Position numbers and translations under genes: made by a program. A stretch of DNA of 64,000 nucleotides from NCBI RefSeq assembly GCF_013449375.1, contig NZ_JACDRR010000005.1, forward strand, positions 163,074 to 227,073. The letters run 5' to 3'. Shown here in pieces: positions 50,680-60,516 of this stretch (the first letter of the stretch is position 1; the number at the start of each line of letters is the position of its first letter). The DNA is from Pectobacterium sp. CFBP8739. GTDB taxonomy: Bacteria; Pseudomonadota; Gammaproteobacteria; Enterobacterales; Enterobacteriaceae. Under the pieces are notes generated by a model. That model did not search any database, was not told the DNA's origin, and saw nothing but the letters and a program-made list of their open reading frames with translations.

Positions 50680-52653
50680 ATGGCCACACAATTAATACAA
50701 AAAAAGACAATGAGTACCCGCGCTCAGGTGCTGTTAACTGGCGCATTAACTATCGCACTCGGTTTCGCTGTCACCATTGGTGTGCTCAGCTGGCAGTCTA
50801 GTCGTGAACAAAAGTCTCTGGCAGAACGTTATTTACAGCAGATCGCCCAAAGCGAAGCACTAAGAATTCAACAAGAACTCAACTATGCCCGTGATGTAGC
50901 ACATAACCTTGGACAAGGGCTGGTTGCCTTGCCTGCCGCAGGTGTTAAAGACCGTGCTGTCGTCGATAAAATGATGGAGTCTGCGCTCCGAGATAACCCA
51001 GAATATCTCTCGATTTCGGTTATCTTTGAAGAAAATGCATTTGATGGGCGTGATGCCGAGTTTGCCGAGCAACCGGGCCAAGCACCTAAAGGCCGCTACG
51101 CCTGGTTTGTCGATCGCGATCAGTCAGGCAATTACAAAATGCATCCTCTTCAGTCCTACCTGACTCCCGGCCAAGGCGATTATTATCTGCTGCCGCAAAA
51201 GAGCCAGAAAGACACGTTGATCGAACCTTATACCTATGCTTACAACGGCGTTCCCACGCTGCTAACGTCAGTCGCCGCACCGATTGTCAGCCAGGGGAAA
51301 CTGTGGGGCGTCGTCACTTCAGATATTTCGCTTGCGTCATTGCAGCAAAAAGTTAACCAGATTAAGCCTTGGGAAGGCGGCGGCTACGCGATGCTGCTAT
51401 CCAGTGCGAGCAAAGTCATCTCTTATCCTGATAAGTCCCAGACCAGTAAAGCCTGGCAAGGGCCGACAGATAATTTCACGTCTTCAGTAGTGCAACACGA
51501 CGATGCGATTCTGGGCGAGCAAGCGTTGGTAACCTGGCAGCCCGTGACCATCGGCAACAGTACAGAGAAATGGTATCTGGGGGTTGTAGCCCCAGTGAGC
51601 CAGGTAATGGCGGCTTCTGAACGTCAATTAATGAATGCGGTCATTATGATGGTGATCAGTATCCTGTTGGTGAGCACGCTGCTGGGCTGGGTATTCAGCC
51701 GTAAAGTGCTGAAACCACTGGGTGGTGAACCACGTGAAGCCGCCACCATCGCGTTGGCCGTTGCGGAAGGTCGCTTGAGTAATGTGATTGATGTGAAGCC
51801 TAACGATCGCAACAGCCTGTTCTTCGCACTGAATACAATGCAATCACAGTTGCGTCAGGTGGTCGGGCAGATCAAAGAAGCCAGCGATTCTGTGCGACAG
51901 GGCGCGGCAGAAATTGCCAGCGGCAACCTCAACCTTGCATCGCGTACCGAGCAGCAGGCCGCTGCGCTGGAGCAAACCGCAGCAAGCATGGAAGAGATTA
52001 CCGCAACAGTGAAACACAACGCTAACAACGCCCACCAGGCCACGACACTCACAGAGAACGCCACGAAAATAGCTCAACGTGGCGAATCGCTGGTCGGTCA
52101 GGTGGTTCAGACAATGGCGCAGATTGATGAAAGTGCGAAGAAGATTGGCGATATTACCACCATGATTAACAGTATCGCTTTTCAGACCAACATTCTGGCG
52201 CTTAACGCAGCGGTAGAAGCGGCACGAGCGGGCGAGCAGGGAAGAGGTTTCGCTGTTGTGGCGTCAGAAGTACGTAGTCTGGCACAGCGCAGCGCCAGCG
52301 CGGTGAAAGAGATTGCCGCCCTGATCGAGGAGTCCAGTCAGCGTGTTGAAAGCGGCGTTAAGCTGGTGAATTATGCGGGTAAAACCATGCAGGATATGAC
52401 ACACGCCGTCAGTTCGGTACAAAGCATCATCGGTGAGATTGTCACGGCATCTGATGAGCAGGCGAAAGGCATTAGTCAAGTCACGATTGCCGTCAATGAA
52501 ATGGATGGCGTTACGCAGCAAAACTCCGCGCTGGTACAGCAGATGTCTGCTGCAGCCAGCTCACTGGAAGATCAGTCCATGTCGTTAGCGCAGGCGATAG
52601 AGCATTTTCGTTTGGAACAGCAGCACGTGTCACCTCGTGCGCTGTTAAAATAA
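50680..52653 (+). CDS. Methyl-accepting chemotaxis protein
   Basis: 657 residues from ATG 50680 (AGGGGAG upstream). First membrane segment about 16-36, a dCache-like periplasmic sensor (about 40-300, with [17 protein letters not shown] and [15 protein letters not shown]), second segment about 309-330, HAMP, then the signalling helices with hairpin tip [21 protein letters not shown]. No NWETF-type C-terminal tether, so it relies on other receptors for adaptation. The FliA promoter ties its expression to motility. Ligand unknown. Confidence 0.94.
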   Translation: MATQLIQKKTMSTRAQVLLTGALTIALGFAVTIGVLSWQSSREQKSLAERYLQQIAQSEALRIQQELNYARDVAHNLGQGLVALPAAGVKDRAVVDKMMESALRDNPEYLSISVIFEENAFDGRDAEFAEQPGQAPKGRYAWFVDRDQSGNYKMHPLQSYLTPGQGDYYLLPQKSQKDTLIEPYTYAYNGVPTLLTSVAAPIVSQGKLWGVVTSDISLASLQQKVNQIKPWEGGGYAMLLSSASKVISYPDKSQTSKAWQGPTDNFTSSVVQHDDAILGEQALVTWQPVTIGNSTEKWYLGVVAPVSQVMAASERQLMNAVIMMVISILLVSTLLGWVFSRKVLKPLGGEPREAATIALAVAEGRLSNVIDVKPNDRNSLFFALNTMQSQLRQVVGQIKEASDSVRQGAAEIASGNLNLASRTEQQAAALEQTAASMEEITATVKHNANNAHQATTLTENATKIAQRGESLVGQVVQTMAQIDESAKKIGDITTMINSIAFQTNILALNAAVEAARAGEQGRGFAVVASEVRSLAQRSASAVKEIAALIEESSQRVESGVKLVNYAGKTMQDMTHAVSSVQSIIGEIVTASDEQAKGISQVTIAVNEMDGVTQQNSALVQQMSAAASSLEDQSMSLAQAIEHFRLEQQHVSPRALLK

Positions 52654-52663
52654 ATAGTGACCG

Positions 52664-52700
52664 TGTCACCCAGCTACCTAACGGTTGCTGGGTGACATCT
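52664..52700 (+). terminator. Terminator of the chemoreceptor gene
   Basis: TGTCACCCAGC (52664-52674) pairs with GCTGGGTGACA (52687-52697), followed by a T-rich tail. Confidence 0.8.
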
Positions 52701-52846
52701 TTATTCTTTCCGTGATTTTTGCTCACATTCCCCCCTGAGTTCTCTTCAATATCATCGCATATGGCATTCACTACTCTGAGAAAGTTGTATCGAGCCTTTA
52801 ATTAAGGCAGATTAAATTATCCTGATCTTGTTAAGAAAAAATAACC

Positions 52847-53728
52847 ATGCACCTGAATTACCCCTGTCTGAGAGCGTTCATGGAGATTGTCCGCAGTGGA
52901 AGTTTTGAGATTGCGGCGCGTAAGCTTCACGTCACGCCGTCTGCTATCAGTCAGCGAATCAAGCAGTTGGAAGATCAGTTGGGTCAGGTGCTGATTGTAA
53001 GGGGCAATCCCTGCCGCGCGACGCCAACAGGGCAAACGCTACTTCGACACGCAGAGCAGATAGATATGTTGGAGAGCGAGCTTTTTAGCACGCTTGAAAT
53101 GCCAGCCAGACAGCGTATTTCAGTGGCGGTAAATGCGGATTCAATAGATGGATGGTTTTTGGATGCGATGGAAGATGCCTGTCACCAGTCTGGTATTTTA
53201 CTCGATATTCTTGTCGAGGATCAGGAGCATTCGGCAACCTTGCTACGAGAAGGCCGGGTAATGGCGGCAGTCAGCGCCAGCCCGGAACCGATTCAAGGTT
53301 GCGGCGTGGAATACTTAGGAACGATGCGCTATCGCGCCTATTGCTCACAGAGATTCCACGACATGTACTTTGCTGACGGCATCAACGCGGACAGTCTACA
53401 GAACGCGCCGATCCTGATATTTAACAATAAGGACAGATTACAATCCTTATTTATAGAATCGTTGGTTCCAGCCACGATTGAACCGCCACAGCAGTTTGTT
53501 CCTTCAACGGCAGCCTTTGTCGGCGCCATTTTCAGAGGGCTAGGGTGGGGAATGATCCCTGAGCACATGGCATCATCGCATATGGGAAAAGGCGAATTAG
53601 TCCCATTTCAGGCTGGGAACCCGATTGATATCCGCCTGTATTGGCACTGTTGGAATATCCGTTCTGAATCGCTGGAGGCGTTGAGCCAAAGTGTGCGAAT
53701 GGCAGCCGTCCGGCATCTTTTTCAGTGA
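52847..53728 (+). CDS. LysR-family regulator, ArgP-like
   Basis: 293 residues. N-terminal helix-turn-helix (FEIAARKLHVTPSAISQRIK) and the ArgP-type effector domain (ISVAVNADSIDGWFL, GWGMIPEHMA, LYWHCWNI). ArgP regulates basic-amino-acid export and related genes. ArgP-like genes are often beside a LysE/ArgO exporter, but none is present here, so it may be an orphan paralogue. The ribosome site before ATG 52847 is weak (AAGAAAA). Confidence 0.86.
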   Translation: MHLNYPCLRAFMEIVRSGSFEIAARKLHVTPSAISQRIKQLEDQLGQVLIVRGNPCRATPTGQTLLRHAEQIDMLESELFSTLEMPARQRISVAVNADSIDGWFLDAMEDACHQSGILLDILVEDQEHSATLLREGRVMAAVSASPEPIQGCGVEYLGTMRYRAYCSQRFHDMYFADGINADSLQNAPILIFNNKDRLQSLFIESLVPATIEPPQQFVPSTAAFVGAIFRGLGWGMIPEHMASSHMGKGELVPFQAGNPIDIRLYWHCWNIRSESLEALSQSVRMAAVRHLFQ

Positions 53729-53742
53729 AATATAAGTGATTT

Positions 53743-54288
53743 TTATTTTTCTTCAAAAATCAATGAATTAAGTATGTGATCCTGCCAAAAACCATTAATT
53801 TTAAGATACGAAGCGGCATATCCTTCTTTTATGAATCCAAGGCTTTCCAAAGTCTTACTGCTGCGGAGGTTTGTTGGGAGATGATTCGCCATGATTCGAT
53901 GCAGTCCATAAGTTTCATGGACATAATCAATTGCCACTTTGAGCGCTTCGCGCATCAGGCCTTTTCCCTGATAAGCCTGATCGATTGAAAAACCCAGATA
54001 ACCAGCCTGAAAAACGCCATACACGAAATTTGTAAAATTTATGCTGCCTATTACTTTCTTTTCACCTTTTACAGTGAAAATCAAAAGCAGGCTTTTTCTT
54101 TCTTCAAACTCACTGAGTGAGTCCTTAATACGTTTAGATATGCTGGGGGCGGTAAAATAGTCGTCATGACGCAATGGCTCAAAAGGAGCAAAATTATCTC
54201 GATTTTCGACCAGAAAAACTTGTAAATTTTCCACAAACTCTTCATTGAGAAGATAGATATCTGTTCGTTCGGTTGACATTAACTTCAT
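53743..54288 (-). CDS. GNAT family N-acetyltransferase, RimJ/RimL type
   Basis: 181 residues from ATG 54288, which has AGGGAC upstream. The acetyl-CoA region is FSIDQAYQGKGLMREAL, and the C-terminal LRSSKTLESLGFIKEGYA is typical of ribosomal-protein-type acetyltransferases. It converges on the ArgP-like gene. The longer frame to 54327 lacks a ribosome site. Confidence 0.85.
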   Translation of the reverse strand: MKLMSTERTDIYLLNEEFVENLQVFLVENRDNFAPFEPLRHDDYFTAPSISKRIKDSLSEFEERKSLLLIFTVKGEKKVIGSINFTNFVYGVFQAGYLGFSIDQAYQGKGLMREALKVAIDYVHETYGLHRIMANHLPTNLRSSKTLESLGFIKEGYAASYLKINGFWQDHILNSLIFEEK

Positions 54289-54414
54289 AGCCAGTCCCTG
54301 TGGTGAATTATAAATAATTGGTAACACATGGCATTTTACTCCAAAATCTCAACTTAGGGTCGGAATTGTTACCTGACTGATAACGATTCACATAAACGTA
54401 TGAGGGAGAGATTA

Positions 54415-54750
54415 ATGTCACCAGAATTGGTCATAGCGGCACAGTTTAAGGCCTACAATGAGCATGATATAGAGGCATTCGTATCATGCTTTGCACCGGA
54501 TTTTAAAGCGTACCGTATGCCGTCAGAAACGCCCTCGATGGCAGGAAAAGAGGCGCTGAGAGAGTTTTACGTGAATAAGCGGTTCAACAATCCGGCACTG
54601 AGAGCGGAATTGGTATCTCGTACCGTGTTAGGCAATAAGGTATTTGACCATGAATTGATACATGGGCTTTCAACTGGGCCTATAGAGAGTATTGCCGTCT
54701 TTGAAGTAGAACAGGAGCTTATCAAAACAGCCTGGTTTTTCTTTCCGTAG
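54415..54750 (+). CDS. NTF2-like (SnoaL) fold protein
   Basis: 111 residues from ATG 54415 (GGGAGAG upstream). Starts with a helix and then AYNEHDIEAFVSCFAPDFKAY, the common SnoaL/NTF2-like opening; the rest is a curved sheet ending TAWFFFP. Such small proteins are isomerases, hydrolases or binding proteins. It is the last gene before the island boundary. Confidence 0.82.
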   Translation: MSPELVIAAQFKAYNEHDIEAFVSCFAPDFKAYRMPSETPSMAGKEALREFYVNKRFNNPALRAELVSRTVLGNKVFDHELIHGLSTGPIESIAVFEVEQELIKTAWFFFP

Positions 54751-55061
54751 TAAATAATTCATGAGCGCGGAACTCATGATTTCAGATACACAAAATTTAC
54801 AATCTCTGATTGTGCATTATGAAAGACAACTTGATTGCTAGGTAACGCGCTACCAGAAAGCCGTCATTGATAAGCAGCTGCACCGCGACTTAAATGGTTG
54901 AACAACGGACTCAGGCCGATAACTTCGAGCTATCAGTGGTAGAACTAACAGTAAGCTCTGAAGCAACGGCTAACGATCGATGGTAGAGAAGCATGCCGGA
55001 AAACACTTTTGCGGATGCGGGGATTTGCTCAACGGAACGGCCAGATTCAGCCTCCTTGCCC
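54751..55061. other. Unassigned spacer between the NTF2-like gene and dif
   Basis: About 310 bases with stops in all frames and no ribosome site. Nothing recognisable; short stretches look like decayed coding sequence but I cannot name a source. It precedes the dif site. Confidence 0.4.
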
Positions 55062-55064
55062 ATT

Positions 55065-55092
55065 GGTTCGCATAATGTATATTATGTTAAAT
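55065..55092 (+). other. dif: dif site (XerC/XerD chromosome dimer resolution)
   Basis: Three consecutive parts match E. coli dif: XerC arm GGTTCGCATAA (one change from GGTGCGCATAA), central TGTATA, XerD arm TTATGTTAAAT. That is 27 of 28 positions. The changed position is known to vary between G and T in gamma-proteobacterial dif sites. XerCD resolve chromosome dimers here at division. The outer bases ATTGGTTCG (55062-55070) are repeated inverted at 55117-55125. It is either the chromosomal site or a copy brought by the neighbouring element. Confidence 0.9.
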
Positions 55093-55182
55093 CTTGTTTA
55101 ATGCACAATTACTTCACGAACCAATCCTCACCACTAAAAATCATGTAGTTAAAGCGCCACTCACCTTTTCATTGCTGTAGTT

Positions 55183-56607
55183 ATGTTTAAGAGTTACTTT
55201 CTTCATATCCATGCATTTGATGAGGACTTTATGATGTTTGTAGTCACTCAACTCAATGTTGTACCGCATAAGCGACTGTGGGTTTTGGTCGATTCAGAAA
55301 CAAGCCTGCCACTTTTGTTTCCACTTAGATTTCTTGTCGATCGCCTGTCTTTGCGTTCTACGTCCACTCAAGCAACTACCCTTCAGGCGCTAAAGTTTTT
55401 CTATGAATTTTGGTTTAATAAATATGGAGTAACTTTTTGCTTCAGTTTTTACCAGTCGGGACATAATCCTCTGATTGCTATTGAAGAGTTGGAAGCTTTT
55501 TTCCATTATTTGGAATGCGGGAAATCTAGTGTTCCTATACTTAGGATCGCAAACCACCAAAAACCTGCTACTCAAAGTTGCACGAATGCAAAGCATGTGC
55601 ATGCTGTTATTCGCTTTATCACATATATGATTAATACTTATATTTCACCACGGTATATGGATGAATCTCCCAAGGAATTGTCTCGTCTTTCCTCAAGATT
55701 GACAAATCGAGTATCGATGATCCGGGGGGAGTTTCAAACTGGTAAAATTAAAAAATCTCATAAACAATTCCGTAGCTTAACGCCAGAGATGGTAAGGTTT
55801 TTTTACGAAATTATCAGGCCGAATTCACGTTCCCGAGCGAATCCTCTTAATCCCTTCCCTATCGGCGAAATTCAGTTTCGTAATTATTTAATTTGTCGTC
55901 TTTTGCTAAATTATGGCTTGCGTGTTAGTGAACTCCTACTTCTGGAAATAAATTCAATAAAAACCAATATTAAGGGAGACCAGTTCAGTATTATAGTATC
56001 ATCTGTCGAAGATGATGTCAGGGATCCTAGAAAACGGCTGCCAACTCTAAAAAACACTTGGGCAAGTCGAGTGTTGGCCCTTGAATTACATGATTATCAA
56101 CATTTAACTATATATATCAATAAGATACGAAGTAAGGTGGCGCATGATTTTGTATTTGTTTCTACTGTAAATAATAACGCCCCATTATCCTATCACTCTG
56201 TATATAATCTTTTTACTAAAATAGATAAGGTCATTGAGAATAAATTTTCAAAATACAAAAAAAAAGAGTATTTTGATTCTGTCTATAACATAACTCCTCA
56301 TGTCACTCGACACACATGGGCTTACCTGACTTTGCAAAAAATATACCGTGATAAATATCATAAAATTAAACATAACTCACAGCTTTCTGGATTTGATTTC
56401 TCCATTGCTGGCTTGATGAGTGAAGCCAAGGATGAGCTAAGAATTCTAGGAGGTTGGAGCCACGACAGTAACATGCCAGATCTTTACGCACGTCGCTTCC
56501 TGTCAGAACGAGCGAATATATCAAATATCAACAGAATTATCACAGATACCTCAGATGACAATCTTTTTGATATTACTGCTAAGGCATTTACGGAAATAAA
56601 CACATGA
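55183..56607 (+). CDS. Tyrosine recombinase A of a four-gene mobile operon
   Basis: 474 residues with the catalytic set of a tyrosine recombinase: Arg247 in YGLRVSE, HVTR at 373-376, GGWSH with His427, and nucleophile Tyr435 in LYARRF. The N-terminal 200 residues contain a SAM-like core-binding part. No ribosome site precedes ATG 55183; ATG 55231/55234 with GAGGA upstream are credible starts. Its stop overlaps the next start (ATGA). The layout resembles Tn554 tnpABC and Gamma-Mobile-Trio recombinase modules; which of these it belongs to is undecided. Codon use is AT-rich compared with the backbone. Confidence 0.88.
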   Translation: MFKSYFLHIHAFDEDFMMFVVTQLNVVPHKRLWVLVDSETSLPLLFPLRFLVDRLSLRSTSTQATTLQALKFFYEFWFNKYGVTFCFSFYQSGHNPLIAIEELEAFFHYLECGKSSVPILRIANHQKPATQSCTNAKHVHAVIRFITYMINTYISPRYMDESPKELSRLSSRLTNRVSMIRGEFQTGKIKKSHKQFRSLTPEMVRFFYEIIRPNSRSRANPLNPFPIGEIQFRNYLICRLLLNYGLRVSELLLLEINSIKTNIKGDQFSIIVSSVEDDVRDPRKRLPTLKNTWASRVLALELHDYQHLTIYINKIRSKVAHDFVFVSTVNNNAPLSYHSVYNLFTKIDKVIENKFSKYKKKEYFDSVYNITPHVTRHTWAYLTLQKIYRDKYHKIKHNSQLSGFDFSIAGLMSEAKDELRILGGWSHDSNMPDLYARRFLSERANISNINRIITDTSDDNLFDITAKAFTEINT

Positions 56608-58166
56608 ATAATAATCAGTTGAAAATTGGTGAATTTGAAAATAATTTTTATGACGTCAAACAGATTGAGAAAATCAAGAAACTTAAAATCCCATCAAAAA
56701 TATATCTGAAATCGGCTGACGTATTTGACGATAAGCATATAAATTCAGAAGGTAACGACTGGGTTTTCGACTATTCTGGTAGCCGTTTGTATATTCACTT
56801 CAAAAAAGATAAAAAAAGCAACAGATTACTTAAGTACATTCTGTTTCATTATGCTTCAACTAGATCTCCTGCATCATTATATCGAGTATATCAGGCATGG
56901 TCAGATGTTATTGAGTATTGCAATACTCAGTCAGCTTTTAACTTTCAGGTCATAAAAAATTATCTTGAATGCAAAGATATTCATTCCACATGTTTTTTCT
57001 TCATCATTTTTGGTCTCAAGGTGTTCTGTATCGAAGAATTTCCAGGCTTTACCATCGAAGACTATGAAGACCTTGAATTCATTACTCGTCCACATTCCAA
57101 CGGCTGGGGAGTCTACCAAGAAATCGATAACGTCTTAGATCCACTCGAAAAAAACATGATCAGTAAGGGACTGTTTGAAATAGACGCTAACATACGCCAA
57201 GGCAAGCCCTACAGCCGAAAATTTCTGCGCAATGTCGCCATCCTTGGATTGATCTATGTCACCGGTGCTCGGCCAGTTCAACTGGCTAAACTTGCAGTAA
57301 GGGATTTCCGCATTGATACCCGCAGCCTCGATACCGGACTAATTCGCTATAGTATTCTCCTGCCCTATGCGAAACAGCGTCGTGTAACAACTGAACGATT
57401 GTTTTTAGCGATCCCACCGGAAATTGGTGGGCTTATTCGGCACTATATTGAACGTACTCAACTTGCACCAGACGACAAGTTATTTGAGATGGGCAGTTCC
57501 GCACCTGAATTTGTATCTAATGCTATCAACCACGCCATACTTAACTTCAGTCCGCCAGATTATCAGGCGGCAGTTGCTCGCGGAGATGCTGCCGAACCCA
57601 TAATTACACCTACTGATTTACGTCACAACGTGGGTCACTCTCTGGCCATGCAAGGTGCAAGCGCTGAGGAAATAGCCCATGTACTTGGACATTCCTCATT
57701 GGTGGCCGCAAAACATTATATTTTAGCTACACCAGCGCTGGCATTGATCAGAGCCAAAGCACTCGGTGTTAATCCTGTCTGGCAAAATATGGTTGCCATG
57801 ATGCTGACAGGAAAACTGACATCCGCTCAAGATTGGCAAGGTTACCGAGTGACAGGAGTGGTTGGCGACCAATTGCATTATGATATAGGTGGTTGTTCCA
57901 GAACTGATGGTAAGTGTCCTTTCTGTGAAGTGCGATGCTGTTACGGCTGCTTGTATTACCGCCCTTTCACTGACGGCGATCATCAGGCAGTTCTGGATAG
58001 TGTAATCAAAGAAGTTGATGAATTAATAACCATTTCAGATAGTGTTGGTAATGCGCGTAATCCTCTCATCTCCATTCATGAAACCACGCAATTTGAAATC
58101 CAGTCTGTTATTGCTCGTTGCCGTTTTCATCTGAAAAAAGAGGTACATGATGAAAAAAAACTTTGA
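56604..58166 (+). CDS. Tyrosine recombinase B with a cysteine-rich C-terminus
   Basis: 520 residues. Catalytic Arg223 in TGARPVQLA, the second-box Arg340 in TPTDLRHN (the usual first His of HxxR is a Thr), LGHSS with His363, and Tyr372 in AKHYI. Beyond the catalytic domain is a cluster of six cysteines between 431 and 449 (CSRTDGKCPFCEVRCCYGC), a likely zinc-binding module. Overlaps gene A by four bases and gene C by 20. Part of this C-terminus is duplicated as a remnant at 62542. Confidence 0.88.
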   Translation: MNNNQLKIGEFENNFYDVKQIEKIKKLKIPSKIYLKSADVFDDKHINSEGNDWVFDYSGSRLYIHFKKDKKSNRLLKYILFHYASTRSPASLYRVYQAWSDVIEYCNTQSAFNFQVIKNYLECKDIHSTCFFFIIFGLKVFCIEEFPGFTIEDYEDLEFITRPHSNGWGVYQEIDNVLDPLEKNMISKGLFEIDANIRQGKPYSRKFLRNVAILGLIYVTGARPVQLAKLAVRDFRIDTRSLDTGLIRYSILLPYAKQRRVTTERLFLAIPPEIGGLIRHYIERTQLAPDDKLFEMGSSAPEFVSNAINHAILNFSPPDYQAAVARGDAAEPIITPTDLRHNVGHSLAMQGASAEEIAHVLGHSSLVAAKHYILATPALALIRAKALGVNPVWQNMVAMMLTGKLTSAQDWQGYRVTGVVGDQLHYDIGGCSRTDGKCPFCEVRCCYGCLYYRPFTDGDHQAVLDSVIKEVDELITISDSVGNARNPLISIHETTQFEIQSVIARCRFHLKKEVHDEKKL

Positions 58167-60516
58167 GCAATTTCAAATGTTCATTACCGAACAACAAACC
58201 TGGTTTGAACAACATCTTGCAACTGACTTTGCCCAATCATGGGATGACTCTGTATGGACATGTGGTACTAAAGGTAGCGGTTGGTTACGTGGCAACGGTA
58301 AAGGTTCATTGCAGTTTGATAAAATTAGCCGTTTAAAAGGCATTGAAGGAAGTCTGGCAATAGATGATGCCTATAGAAAGTTTATGAAGTCGATGCTGAT
58401 TCTCGTATATAGAGGAAAAAACCGAAGCATATCTGCTGCTGTAGCAACTGCAACGATGATGATTTTGAAACGCTGGTACCACGCATTGGTGGAAATTACC
58501 GGACAAACTCACCCAGTCTATTTGACCACAGACGTTATTCTCCGTGCAATGGATGTCCTCAGCGCCGCATCAACACCAGGCGACCCTAATACGGCTAATT
58601 ACAAAGGTCGCTGTGTGAGTCTCCAAAAATTTATAAATCATCAGGCATTTACCCTCGTCACTTTGCAATATGTTTCTGATAACCAATATACCAACCAAAC
58701 GAATTTGACCCGTAAGGCTCAGGAAACCATTGCACTAAAACGCCAAGATAAGCTGGCTGATATGGCGACCGATGGTGAGGGTTCATTGATTACTATTCGT
58801 GGTTTCTTGAATATTGTTGCTTTAATCCATCAAGTAGAAAGTGATGCCGAGAAGATAGCTCTGAATTGCTTGTTATTACTCATTATTACTGGTTTTCGTT
58901 CTGTTGAAGCATTCAACCTCAGACAGGATGCTCTGGTTACACGCCATATTAATGATTCAGCAGCACGTAAGCGACTTCAGGACAAGGGACTTCCTGATTA
59001 TTTCCTTGGCATACGTTATGTTGGTGTTAAAGGCGCTGGAGAACGCACGCACTGGGTAGAACCGTTAGCGGTACCGTTGGTTGAGAACATATTCAAAGTG
59101 GTCAAACAGTTGACCGTTCCGATGCGTCGCCATCTGATCTATTTGCGGGAAAAATCGTTTAGTGATTTTTTGCCAATAGGCATCAGCAGCCTGTCCGGAG
59201 AGTTAGTCGAATTGGATAATGTGGTAAGACATATCGTCCAAACTTCATCAAATCATCGTGGCCGCGCTGGACGGCGAGATAAGGCTATCAAGGCGCTGAC
59301 AAAGCGTAGCATTTTTCCTGCTAATGAAATTTTGGAATCGCAAAACAGTAAATCCATTTATTATTTCAAAACAGATCTAGACCGGTACCTAAAAGCTGAA
59401 TTTGGAGGGGACAATACTCGTTCTCCCTGCACTCACGCTTGGTCCGAGGGCGGCAAGCAGTATACGATAAACTATGAAGAATTGCTGTTCATACATGTAA
59501 AAGGCTCATTGGCGTTGCGTCGTACCCTAGCATTACTAGCTGTACCCATACCGCTCAGTAACCAGTTAATGAATAAATTTCTGGGCAATGTTGATGCTAA
59601 TGGGTCGATATTCAGTAAATACAAGTTGCTGGAAGATAACGGCACCCCTACTCATATGCGTACCCATATTCCCCGGCATAATATTAATACCTTCCTCGCT
59701 ATTGCGGAGGTTTCTGATCATTTACAGGCTATGTTGATGGGACGTGTAGATATTACGCAAAACAGCCATTACCAACATCAGGCACTTGCTGAACGTAGAA
59801 AAGTGGCTTCACTGCTTGGCTTTCAGTCAACATCCACAGCATTAGCCACTGAACCTCATTCCTCCTCAGTTACAACGCCGCTGGATATTGTTAAACACAC
59901 GGGATATATGGTGGTCACAGAGAATATGGTGCTTGATAACAACATTAAAGCCAATCTACACACCTTTGATGATCGCAACGATGTGGCTGGGTTTATCGAG
60001 GCGTCATTTGCCGATGGTTTATTTGAGGATATTGCCGCAGCTTTTGAAGAAATCAGTAACAATGAAGGCCCAGAACAAGCAACCGAGATGGTGGAAAGAC
60101 ATGCTGTACTACATCCACTGAAATTCGGTTCCTGTACGCGTGCAGTTAATCTCTGGGGGTGTCCTTATCGGCTGAAATGCCAGAGTATGGCTTTTTGCGA
60201 GCATTTCACCCTTACAGGACGCATTGATGAGTTGTCCAACCTCTTCGCGAAAAAACAGGCACTACTGCAATCACACTCAAAACTGACTCAGCTTGCTAAA
60301 TACCAAACGGATTACCAGTCCAAACTGGCTCAGATCGAACAAAGTTTGCAACATCTGGATGCTATTCAATCACAATGGTTGAGTCGCGCTGAAGCACAAC
60401 GGTTAATCTCAACAGAAAATGTGCTGTCAGGAGAGATAAAAGTTGAAGGAGAAATAAAGACATTGTCACAACTTTTTGCTTTAGAGCACAAAAAACTGAC
60501 TAGGGGTAACCTCTGA
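58147..60516 (+). CDS. Large tyrosine recombinase-like protein C
   Basis: 789 residues, the largest of the three. Recombinase features: Arg251 in ITGFRSVEAFNL, HIPRH at 507-511, and a Tyr near 542 in NSHYQHQ as possible nucleophile. A long insertion separates the first and second boxes. Near residue 660 is a cysteine cluster (GSCTRAVNLWGCPYRLKCQ then FCEHF) like the one in B, followed by a coiled-coil tail. It starts inside the end of gene B, and its stop overlaps the next gene (TGATG). A second ATG at 58150 is possible. A piece of it recurs at 62628. Confidence 0.82.
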   Translation: MMKKNFEQFQMFITEQQTWFEQHLATDFAQSWDDSVWTCGTKGSGWLRGNGKGSLQFDKISRLKGIEGSLAIDDAYRKFMKSMLILVYRGKNRSISAAVATATMMILKRWYHALVEITGQTHPVYLTTDVILRAMDVLSAASTPGDPNTANYKGRCVSLQKFINHQAFTLVTLQYVSDNQYTNQTNLTRKAQETIALKRQDKLADMATDGEGSLITIRGFLNIVALIHQVESDAEKIALNCLLLLIITGFRSVEAFNLRQDALVTRHINDSAARKRLQDKGLPDYFLGIRYVGVKGAGERTHWVEPLAVPLVENIFKVVKQLTVPMRRHLIYLREKSFSDFLPIGISSLSGELVELDNVVRHIVQTSSNHRGRAGRRDKAIKALTKRSIFPANEILESQNSKSIYYFKTDLDRYLKAEFGGDNTRSPCTHAWSEGGKQYTINYEELLFIHVKGSLALRRTLALLAVPIPLSNQLMNKFLGNVDANGSIFSKYKLLEDNGTPTHMRTHIPRHNINTFLAIAEVSDHLQAMLMGRVDITQNSHYQHQALAERRKVASLLGFQSTSTALATEPHSSSVTTPLDIVKHTGYMVVTENMVLDNNIKANLHTFDDRNDVAGFIEASFADGLFEDIAAAFEEISNNEGPEQATEMVERHAVLHPLKFGSCTRAVNLWGCPYRLKCQSMAFCEHFTLTGRIDELSNLFAKKQALLQSHSKLTQLAKYQTDYQSKLAQIEQSLQHLDAIQSQWLSRAEAQRLISTENVLSGEIKVEGEIKTLSQLFALEHKKLTRGNL

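Noticed and set aside
54751..55061. Decayed gene before dif
   Set aside because: Translations in all frames are broken by stops, and no stretch is long enough to name a source.
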